A DNA stretch of 64,000 nucleotides from an uncultured Coriobacteriaceae bacterium (GTDB lineage: Bacteria; Actinomycetota; Coriobacteriia; Coriobacteriales; Eggerthellaceae): contig UQDJ01000002.1 of assembly GCA_900539675.1 (NCBI GenBank), positions 1 through 64,000 on the forward strand. Reading direction: 5' to 3'. The notes below the pieces were generated by a model, which had not been told where the DNA came from, did no database searches, and worked only from the letters and a program-made list of their open reading frames with translations. Shown here one piece after another: positions 32,584 to 40,333 of the stretch; the first letter of the stretch is position 1, and each line of letters begins with the position of its first letter. The translations under genes were made by a program, and so were the position numbers.

Positions 32584-34032
32584 ATGGCTGAAGAAACTAC
32601 TACATCTGCGGCCAACCAGGGTGGAGCGATCGGCCACATTGTCCGTATCGTTGGCCCTGTTGTAGACGTTGAGTTTGCTCCGAACCAAATGCCAGCAATC
32701 TACAACGCATTGACCGTTGAAGCTAAAACTCCTATGGGCGACGTAAAGGTTCTCCTCGAGGTCCAGCTTCACCTTCCCGGTGACTTGGTTCGCGCGGTTG
32801 CTATGTCATCTACGGATGGCTTGACCCGCGGTCTTGAGGTAAAGGATACGGGCAACGCTATGATGATGCCCGTTGGACCGGAGACCCTTGGTCGTGTTTG
32901 GAACGTAATGGGTGAACCTGTTGATGGCAAGCCAATGCCAGAAGTAAAGCAGTTCGCACCTATTCATCGTCCTGCACCTGATTACGATACGCTGACTACT
33001 ACTACCCAGATCTTTGAGACGGGCATTAAGGTAGTTGACCTGATTCAGCCCTTTATCAAGGGTGGTAAGACTGGTCTGTTCGGCGGTGCTGGTGTAGGCA
33101 AGACCGTTATTATTCAGGAGCTCATTAACAACTTGGCTCAGGAACATGGCGGCACATCAGTATTTACCGGTGTAGGTGAACGTACCCGTGAAGGTACTGA
33201 CCTGCTCATCGAAATGACCGATGCGGGCGTTATCAACAAGACCTGCTTAGTTTACGGTCAGATGAATGAACCACCGGGAGCTCGTCTTCGCGTTGGCCTG
33301 TGCGGCCTGACCGAAGCAGAGTACTTCCGTGATCAGGGTCAGGATGTTCTGTTGTTTATCGACAACATCTTCCGTTTCACTCAGGCAGGTTCTGAGGTAT
33401 CCGCACTGTTGGGCCGTATGCCTTCTGCTGTAGGTTATCAGCCCACGTTGGCAACCGAAATGGGTGCTTTGCAGGAGCGTATTACCTCTACCAACGTTGG
33501 TTCTATTACGTCTGTACAGGCTGTATATGTTCCCGCAGACGACTTGACCGACCCGGCTCCTGCTACGACGTTTACCCACTTGGATGCAAAGACGGTTCTG
33601 AACCGTTCCATCGCTGAAAAGGGTATCTATCCTGCTGTTGACCCGCTAGAGTCCACGTCTCGTGCACTCGATCCGGAAATCGTAGGCGAACGTCACTATC
33701 AGGTAGCAGTTGGCGTGCAGAAGTTGCTGCAGACCTACCAGGACCTGCAAGACATCATCGCTATTCTGGGTATGGACGAACTTTCTGAAGAGCAGAAGGT
33801 TGTTGTTAACCGTGCACGTAAGGTTGAGCGCTTCTTAGGTCAGCCTTTCCACGTTGCTAAGCAGTTCACCGGCCAGGATGGTGTTTACGTAAAGCTGGAA
33901 GACACGATTCGCTCTTTCGAGGAGATCCTCTCCGGCAAGTGCGACGAAATTCCTGAGGTCTGCTTCCGTAACAAGGGCGCAATCGAGGATGTGTACGAGG
34001 CTTACGAAGCGCTTAAGCAGGAAGAAGAGTAA
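32584..34032 (+). CDS. atpD: F-type ATP synthase subunit beta
   Basis: 482 residues. Catalytic P-loop GGAGVGKTVIIQE, catalytic Glu in GVGERTREGTDL, LLGRMPSAVGYQPTLATEMG and DPAPATTF are canonical. Start ATG abuts the atpG stop, so translation is coupled. Confidence 0.98.
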   Translation: MAEETTTSAANQGGAIGHIVRIVGPVVDVEFAPNQMPAIYNALTVEAKTPMGDVKVLLEVQLHLPGDLVRAVAMSSTDGLTRGLEVKDTGNAMMMPVGPETLGRVWNVMGEPVDGKPMPEVKQFAPIHRPAPDYDTLTTTTQIFETGIKVVDLIQPFIKGGKTGLFGGAGVGKTVIIQELINNLAQEHGGTSVFTGVGERTREGTDLLIEMTDAGVINKTCLVYGQMNEPPGARLRVGLCGLTEAEYFRDQGQDVLLFIDNIFRFTQAGSEVSALLGRMPSAVGYQPTLATEMGALQERITSTNVGSITSVQAVYVPADDLTDPAPATTFTHLDAKTVLNRSIAEKGIYPAVDPLESTSRALDPEIVGERHYQVAVGVQKLLQTYQDLQDIIAILGMDELSEEQKVVVNRARKVERFLGQPFHVAKQFTGQDGVYVKLEDTIRSFEEILSGKCDEIPEVCFRNKGAIEDVYEAYEALKQEEE

Positions 34033-34035
34033 GTT

Positions 34036-34464
34036 ATGTCCACGATCAAATGTGATGTCGTAGCTAAGGACAAGGTGCTGTTTTCGGGTGAACTTCACTC
34101 GGTAATGGTTCCCGGTACTGAAGGCGAACTTGGCATTATGGCCAATCATGAGCCATTCGTTACCGCGCTGTACGATGGCGTTATCTGGGCTCGCACCGCA
34201 GCCGAAGGCGGCACCACGTTGAGTGCGGCTATTATGGGTGGCTATGTCCAGGTTTTGGGCGAACGCGTAATTGTTCTGTGTGACAAGACGCGCGAAATCA
34301 AGCGCATTAACCTTGAAAAGGTTCAGACCGAAATCAAGGATCTGGAAGAGCGCCTGGCTAACCTGAGGGAGGATAGCATCATCTCCCGTTCGGTGCTTAC
34401 TCGGAAACTACGCTGGTGCAAAGTCCAGCTCGCTGCTAAGGAAAAGGAAGATAGGTACGTCTAG
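34036..34464 (+). CDS. atpC: F-type ATP synthase subunit epsilon
   Basis: 142 residues. Beta-sandwich segments LHSVMVPGTEGELGIMANHEP and GGYVQVLGERVIVLCD precede a helical C-terminus. Last gene of the operon, 3 bp after atpD. Confidence 0.95.
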   Translation: MSTIKCDVVAKDKVLFSGELHSVMVPGTEGELGIMANHEPFVTALYDGVIWARTAAEGGTTLSAAIMGGYVQVLGERVIVLCDKTREIKRINLEKVQTEIKDLEERLANLREDSIISRSVLTRKLRWCKVQLAAKEKEDRYV

Positions 34465-34516
34465 GCTTCAATCCACGATACCTCCGGACACCCGTCTTTT
34501 ATCTACGTATCAGCTT

Positions 34517-34553
34517 CAAACGACCTCTGCCATGTGGCAGGGGTCGTTTTTTT
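34517..34553 (+). terminator. Terminator of the atp operon
   Basis: AAACGACC(TCTGCC) pairs with (GGCAGG)GGTCGTTT around a short loop, followed by TTTTTTT; 52 bp after atpC. Confidence 0.92.
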
Positions 34554-34726
34554 GTGGGTGTTTGCCGATTACAAGGGGATACATATTTTGTGTAAAACAA
34601 CAGGCCGGAGCAAAAATGCCAGAGACGAACAAGCTGTGACTTTGGTTTGAAGTCTTGATCAATTCCTACCAATTCTTGGTAAAGGTGGCACAATAACTGG
34701 GTACGAAAGATTAGGAGACACACTAT

Positions 34727-37700
34727 ATGGCGTTTGTTCATCTACATAACCATACCGAGTATTCCCTCCTGGATGGTGCCACCCACATTTATGACATGGT
34801 GAAGCGCGCAGCTGATTTGGATATGCCAGCGGTTGCTATTACTGATCATGGCGTTATGAGCGGTGTGCCCGAATTGGCTGAAGCGTGCGATAAGGTGAAG
34901 AAGGAAACCGGAAAATGGGTTAAGCCCATTTTTGGCTGCGAAGTGTACTTCACCACCGACAGTGAGCTGAAGCGTGAGCGTCAAAAGCTTCATCATATGA
35001 TTCTGTTGGCCAAAAATAACAAGGGGTATCACAACCTGATCAAGCTGGTCAGCGAATCACACGTCGACAACTTCTATCGCAAGCCTCGTACCACCTTTGA
35101 GATGCTGGAAAAGTATTCTGAGGGCATCATTGCGACGAGTGCCTGCATTGCAGGCATTATTCCTCGTTGTATCGATGATGGCGATTTTGGTCAGGCTATT
35201 GAATGGGCGAAGCGGTTTGCTTCTCTGTATGAGCCGGGCGATTTTTATATCGAACTTCAAAACCAGGGCATTACCACCAACGCCGGTATGACCCAGGTTG
35301 AAATGAACCATAGGCTCTCCGAGCTGGCCAGCCAGCTGGGTCTGCAGACCATCGCAACGAATGACTTTCATTACCTGTTGCAGGAAGATGCCGTCGCGCA
35401 GGATATCATGTTGTGCATTGGTACCAACTCCACGGTTACCCAAGAAAAGCGCTTCAGATTTCCCAATGATCAGTTCTATATGAAAACTGAAGAGGAAATG
35501 CGCGAAGCCATGAAGGATTTTCCTGAAGCGTGCGATAACACCGTTTCGCTGGCAGAAAAATGCAACGTGGAACTGGAGCGCGATGCAATTTTGCCACGCT
35601 TTCCCTTACCGGAAGGCGAAACGGAAGAATCCTACTTTCGCAAGCGCGTGCAGTCGGGCTTGGTACGCCGTTATGGCGATCCAATTCCAGAAGAAGTGCA
35701 ACAGCGTGCTGATTACGAAATGTCCGTTATTATTCAACAGGGCTTCCCGGCATATTTTCTTATCGTTCAGGAATATATCGACTGGGCACGAAGCCAAGGT
35801 ATCGGCGTAGGTCCTGGCCGTGGTAGTGCTGCTGGCGCAATCGTTGCCTATGCTATGGGTATTACGGACTTAGATCCACTGTCCAATGGTTTGTTGTTTG
35901 AACGTTTCCTTTCGCCTGAACGTGTAGAGATGCCCGATATCGACGTCGACTTCGAAGATGAACGCAGGCAGGAAGTTATCGAACACATTAAAGATGTGTA
36001 TGGCGAAGATCATGTGTCGGGCGTAATCACCTTTGGCAAGTTGCAGGCAAAAAATGCTGTGCGCGATGCTGCGCGTGTTCTTGACTACCCGTATGCGGTA
36101 GGCGATAAGGTTGCCAAGCTTATCGGCAATGAACTGGGTATCACCATCGATAAAGCTATGGAGGAAAACCCCGACCTCAAGAAGGCCTACGACACCGAAG
36201 AAGATGTTCACCGCGTTATCGATGCGGCGCGCTCCATTGAAGGCCATGTTCGTGGCGAAGGTGTTCATGCTTGTGCCACCATTATTTGCCGCGATCCTAT
36301 GAGTGATCACGTTCCCATGAAGCGTGATACCAAGGGCGGTGGCATCATCACCCAATACGATGGTCATTACACGCCCGATCTAGGCCTGTTGAAGATGGAC
36401 TTCTTGGGTCTGCGCACCCTAGGTGTACTTTCTCGAGCATGCCGCAATATCAAAAGTCGTTTCGGAATCGATTTGGTGCCAGAAGAAATACCGACCGACG
36501 ACGAAAAGGCATTTGAATTGATGCAGGGTGGCAACATGGACGGTCTGTTCCAGGTTGAAAGTGCGCTGTATGTAAGCCTGTTCAATCGTTTGCCACCAAA
36601 GCGCTTTTCTGACATTGTTGCTTCTATTGCATTGAACCGTCCGGGCCCATTGGAATCCGGCATGGTTGATGACTATGTCAAGGTTGCCAGTGGTAAAACG
36701 CCCGTCCATTACTACGATGATCGTCTGCGTCCTATTCTGGAAGAAACCTATGGCACGATGGTATACCAGGAACAGATCATGCAGATCTCCATGGTTATGA
36801 GTGGCTTTTCTGCTGGTAAGGCAGACAAGCTCCGTAAGGCTATGGGCAAGAAGAAGATTGACGTTATGCGTCAGCTTCAGGAAGACTGGAACACCGGCGC
36901 GGTAGAAAACGGCTTCAGCTTAGAAATTGCTAAGCGCATTTGGGATGACGCTGAAAAGTTCGCTAAGTACGCCTTTAATAAATCGCACTCTGCGGCGTAT
37001 GCCATTTTGGTTATGCGCACCGCTTATCTGAAGGCGCACTATCCCAATGACTATATGGCGGCTGTGCTTTCGTCATATATGGGCAACTCAGATCGTCTGA
37101 TTAAATACATCGCCAGTTGTAATCGTTCGGGCATTCCGGTTTTGCCGCCTGACGTCAATTCGTCCAACCTGGAATTCACGCCACTCGATGAAGGGGTGCG
37201 TTTTGGCCTGGCGGGCATTCGTGGTGTAGGCGAAAAGGTGGCAGAAAGCATCATCGCTGAACGCGAAAAGAACGGCCCTTATACATCGCTTCACGATTTC
37301 GTGCATCGCGTGGATGCTTCGGCGTATAACCGCAAGACACTCGAAGCTCTGGTGAAATCGGGTGCATTCGATTCGACGGGATATACCCGCCGACAGCTCA
37401 TGTTCTTTATTGACGATACGGCACTCTTGGAAAGCGCTGCCAAGCGTCAGAAGGACAAGGACGCCGGCCAGATGGATATGTTTAGCATGTTTGCGGAAGT
37501 GGATGACTCCTTTAAAGAAGAAGTACCACCGCCTGATGGTATTGAATGGGATAAGCGCACGCTGCTGACGTTTGAAAAGGACATCTTGAAGATGTACGTA
37601 TCCGACCATCCGCTGCGTCCGTATGAAAACTATATCCAACGCAACATGAAGTACACCTTGGGTGACTTGATGGATAGGGAAGAAGGCATCAAATCAGCCA

Positions 37701-38188
37701 CATTTGCGGGCATGATTTCTGAAGTTACTATGCGCCGCACCAAGCGTGGTACGCTGATGGCAAACTTCACCTTGGAAGATACATCAGGTCATGTTGAATG
37801 CGTATGCTTCGACTACGAAAAGAACCAGGAAGCTATTCACGAAGACGCTATTGTTACCGTGAAGGGCAAGTTCGAGGTATCCGATCGTGGTAACCAGATT
37901 CTGGCCTATGAGGTAAAGCTGTTGGAACTTTCCGAGGAGGAGCTTAACGTGGCTCCTGTTCAGATGGAATTGACCATTGCTACCAATGAACTGAATTCGG
38001 TAACCTCCGATAAGCTGATGCGCATACTCAAAACGCATCCCGGCAAAGATCCGGTGGTGTTGTATGTGAACCAGTCGAATGGCAAGCGCATGCGTGCTGA
38101 ACTGCCGCTGACCACCGATGCGCGAGATACGCATCTGAAAGCTCATCTGGCCGATCTGTTTGGCCGACCAGTTTGGAAGGCTTCGTAA
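34727..38188 (+). CDS. dnaE: DNA polymerase III alpha subunit (DnaE1 type)
   Basis: 1153 residues. The N-terminal PHP domain (VHLHNHTEYSLLDG, ITDHG, GCEVY, ATSACIAG, TNDFHYL) appears to keep its metal-binding residues, so it may have proofreading exonuclease activity as in other actinobacterial DnaE1. The polymerase core has GPGRGSAAG and the catalytic PDIDVDF. A beta-clamp motif QMDMF lies near residue 915, and an OB fold (FAGMISEVTMRRTKRG) follows. It is the main replicative polymerase. SD TTAGGAGA. Confidence 0.98.
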   Translation: MAFVHLHNHTEYSLLDGATHIYDMVKRAADLDMPAVAITDHGVMSGVPELAEACDKVKKETGKWVKPIFGCEVYFTTDSELKRERQKLHHMILLAKNNKGYHNLIKLVSESHVDNFYRKPRTTFEMLEKYSEGIIATSACIAGIIPRCIDDGDFGQAIEWAKRFASLYEPGDFYIELQNQGITTNAGMTQVEMNHRLSELASQLGLQTIATNDFHYLLQEDAVAQDIMLCIGTNSTVTQEKRFRFPNDQFYMKTEEEMREAMKDFPEACDNTVSLAEKCNVELERDAILPRFPLPEGETEESYFRKRVQSGLVRRYGDPIPEEVQQRADYEMSVIIQQGFPAYFLIVQEYIDWARSQGIGVGPGRGSAAGAIVAYAMGITDLDPLSNGLLFERFLSPERVEMPDIDVDFEDERRQEVIEHIKDVYGEDHVSGVITFGKLQAKNAVRDAARVLDYPYAVGDKVAKLIGNELGITIDKAMEENPDLKKAYDTEEDVHRVIDAARSIEGHVRGEGVHACATIICRDPMSDHVPMKRDTKGGGIITQYDGHYTPDLGLLKMDFLGLRTLGVLSRACRNIKSRFGIDLVPEEIPTDDEKAFELMQGGNMDGLFQVESALYVSLFNRLPPKRFSDIVASIALNRPGPLESGMVDDYVKVASGKTPVHYYDDRLRPILEETYGTMVYQEQIMQISMVMSGFSAGKADKLRKAMGKKKIDVMRQLQEDWNTGAVENGFSLEIAKRIWDDAEKFAKYAFNKSHSAAYAILVMRTAYLKAHYPNDYMAAVLSSYMGNSDRLIKYIASCNRSGIPVLPPDVNSSNLEFTPLDEGVRFGLAGIRGVGEKVAESIIAEREKNGPYTSLHDFVHRVDASAYNRKTLEALVKSGAFDSTGYTRRQLMFFIDDTALLESAAKRQKDKDAGQMDMFSMFAEVDDSFKEEVPPPDGIEWDKRTLLTFEKDILKMYVSDHPLRPYENYIQRNMKYTLGDLMDREEGIKSATFAGMISEVTMRRTKRGTLMANFTLEDTSGHVECVCFDYEKNQEAIHEDAIVTVKGKFEVSDRGNQILAYEVKLLELSEEELNVAPVQMELTIATNELNSVTSDKLMRILKTHPGKDPVVLYVNQSNGKRMRAELPLTTDARDTHLKAHLADLFGRPVWKAS

Positions 38189-39157
38189 ATGAATACTTGC
38201 TCAAGCGCCCCGCACACCCGGGGCGCTTCTGATCCTGATAATTTAAACAGCAAAGAGGTCCTGTACTGCAATGAGGTAGCATCTGAGACGCTGCTCGGGG
38301 CAAGGCAAGGTGCCTGGGAAACTGACTGCTCCCAGCAAGATGTTGCGGCATCTGCAGCGATTGATATGGTTACGCTTGCTCTTGAGGTTGCCTACAATGG
38401 TAAGCCCTTTTCTGGGTTCGCACGCCAGCCTGGTCAGCTCACGGTGCAAGGAAGCTTAGAAGAAGCCCTGGCGCTCATATTCCGCCGTCCCATAGAAACG
38501 GTTTGTGCTGGACGTACCGATTCGGGCGTGCATGCGAAAGGCCAACTGGTCAGCTTTCAGGTCCAGCGTGCAGAGTGGGAAGAACGCAGCGACTATAAAC
38601 TGTTGCGTTCGCTTAATGCGCTTACCCATGAAGATATTTCGGTACGCGCCATCAGTGAGCGTGCGCTTGATTTTTCGGCACGCTTCTCTGCTACGATGCG
38701 CGAATATCGTTACTTCATCTGCACCGATGCCGCAGCCCCTTTGCTGATGAAAAATTTCTGTTGGCATGTGGCAAAGCCCTTAGATATCGCGGCTATGCGT
38801 GAAGCGGCAGCGTATCTTATAGGCGAGCACGATTTTAAGAGCTTTTGTTTGGCGGTTTCTGCTGAAGGCAAATCGACCATGCGCAATGTATTCAGCATAA
38901 CCGTTGAGCCAGATGCGCTGTGGGATGAAAACCTCATCGTGATTACGGTAAAGGGCAATGCATTTTTACATTCCATGGTCCGAACGATCGTGGGCACGCT
39001 GGTGGCTGTAGGTCGCAATCAACGTAAGCCCGAATGGGTTAAAGACGTACTTGCTGCGCGCAATCGCAGCGCCGCAGGTGAAAACGCACCAGCTCAGGGG
39101 CTGGTGTTTTGGCGTGTGAGCTATGAGGGCACGCGTGTGCACGACCCACGTGCATAA
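38189..39157 (+). CDS. truA: tRNA pseudouridine synthase A with unusual N-terminus
   Basis: The family region starts at Met 38366 (MVTLALEVAYNGKPFSGFARQ); the catalytic Asp is in CAGRTDSGVHA. It makes pseudouridine 38-40 in tRNA anticodon arms. From ATG 38189, directly after the dnaE stop, 59 extra residues of no recognisable family would be added; GGAAGG upstream fits that start, whereas no SD precedes 38366. However, the extension covers a perfect terminator-like hairpin (38201-38225). The true start is therefore undecided between 38189 and 38366. Confidence 0.9.
   Translation: MNTCSSAPHTRGASDPDNLNSKEVLYCNEVASETLLGARQGAWETDCSQQDVAASAAIDMVTLALEVAYNGKPFSGFARQPGQLTVQGSLEEALALIFRRPIETVCAGRTDSGVHAKGQLVSFQVQRAEWEERSDYKLLRSLNALTHEDISVRAISERALDFSARFSATMREYRYFICTDAAAPLLMKNFCWHVAKPLDIAAMREAAAYLIGEHDFKSFCLAVSAEGKSTMRNVFSITVEPDALWDENLIVITVKGNAFLHSMVRTIVGTLVAVGRNQRKPEWVKDVLAARNRSAAGENAPAQGLVFWRVSYEGTRVHDPRA
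38201..38225 (+). terminator. GC-rich hairpin behind dnaE, inside the truA 5' end
   Basis: AAGCGCCCCG pairs perfectly with CGGGGCGCTT around CACAC/C, 12 bp after the dnaE stop; tail CTGATCC has no U-tract. It could terminate dnaE or stall entry into truA. Confidence 0.55.
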
Positions 39158-39244
39158 TAGGAAGCTAGGGCATATGCGTGCACACTTCGCGTGAGCATGG
39201 CCCGCACGAAGCGTGCACATGCGCATCCAAATAGCGCCAAGGAA

Positions 39245-40150
39245 TTAGGACACCTTATCCAGATCGGCAGTCTTCTGCTTAAAAAGATGACCGCTTTCAT
39301 TGCGCAAAAACTCGAAGAAAGTGAGGGCGGCAGGTGATGGCGTGCTGCCCTCAGGTAACAGTGCATAGATATTGCGATAACGCTTGACATCGGCAATAGG
39401 CTTTATGGCTAACCCTTTGGGGTTATCAAGCCAAGAATGTTCCGGCACAATGGTGTATCCCAGACCAGCGCGCACCAAGTTCAGCACTTCGCTGTACAGC
39501 TGCACCTCGCTTACCACGTGAGGGAAGTAGCCGACTTCATTGAACATGCTCATTACGGTATCCTGCATTGCGCCGGGGCCGGTCATGATAAACATTTCTG
39601 ATTTTAAATCACGCAGATTGATTTCAGGCCGCTTTGCCAATTTGCAGTCGGCAGAAAAGGCTACCATGAAGCGCTCGTGCAGTATTTTGATGGTACGGCC
39701 ATCGTCGGGCAGCTCCTTTTCTGTGCCAAGAAATTCAATGTCGGGAAGCGAATGCTTGAAGGTGAGCGATCCTTTAAAGCCAATGCGCAGCATGGTTTCG
39801 GGATGAAGCTTGCGATAGGTGCGAATGAATTGTTCGCCCACCTTACCCAAGGTCATATTGGTAGCGCATTTAACAATCTTTTGCTGCTGATTTAAATTGT
39901 GCGTGATGGTAGATTTCGCATTGTTGATCAGTGCGAATGCCATGCGGACCTGGCTTTCCATGTAACGCCCATTGTGATTTAAGCGTAAACGTCCACGATC
40001 TCGATCAAACAGACAAAATCCCAACTCCCGTTCCAAATCACGCAGTGCCACGCTCAGCGCAGACTGCGATACATGTAGTTCCTGCGATGCCTTTACGATG
40101 CTTTGTTTTTCGGCAATCACCAGGAAGTAGTTCAACTGATGAAATTCCAT
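39245..40150 (-). CDS. LysR-family transcriptional regulator
   Basis: 301 residues. N-terminal winged helix-turn-helix: MEFHQLNYFLVIAEKQSIVKASQELHVSQSALSVALRDLE. The rest is a periplasmic-binding-like effector domain with RAGLGYTIVPEH. ATG 40150 is chosen because GGGGGT lies upstream and MEFHQL is the family start. It is divergent from the large surface metallo-hydrolase gene with 183 bp between them, the usual arrangement for a LysR regulator and its target. Ligand unknown. Confidence 0.93.
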   Translation of the reverse strand: MEFHQLNYFLVIAEKQSIVKASQELHVSQSALSVALRDLERELGFCLFDRDRGRLRLNHNGRYMESQVRMAFALINNAKSTITHNLNQQQKIVKCATNMTLGKVGEQFIRTYRKLHPETMLRIGFKGSLTFKHSLPDIEFLGTEKELPDDGRTIKILHERFMVAFSADCKLAKRPEINLRDLKSEMFIMTGPGAMQDTVMSMFNEVGYFPHVVSEVQLYSEVLNLVRAGLGYTIVPEHSWLDNPKGLAIKPIADVKRYRNIYALLPEGSTPSPAALTFFEFLRNESGHLFKQKTADLDKVS

Positions 40151-40261
40151 ATGCAGACCCCCAGTGCATATTTCCCCCAAACAACCATTACATACGAATT
40201 TCAGACTTCCCAGATTAGAAATTTGCTAACGGTCGTTCGCTATTTACTAATCCTAGCTTTG

Positions 40262-40279
40262 TGAACACGTTCATACAAT
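40262..40279 (+). promoter_or_regulatory. Candidate operator and -10 in the LysR/MBL divergent region
   Basis: TGAACACGTTCA (arms TGAAC/GTTCA, 40262-40273) abuts TACAAT (40274-40279), a good -10, 55 bp ahead of the metallo-hydrolase start. An operator here would block or recruit RNA polymerase. No convincing -35 was found. Confidence 0.35.
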
Positions 40280-40333
40280 AGGACTAGGCGTTTTGTCGAA
40301 AAGGGGATTCGACAGCGAAAGAGGGTGATTGCA

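Noticed and set aside
31444..32772. Long minus-strand frame opposite atpA/atpG/atpD
   Set aside because: Produced by codon bias of the atp genes; no family similarity.
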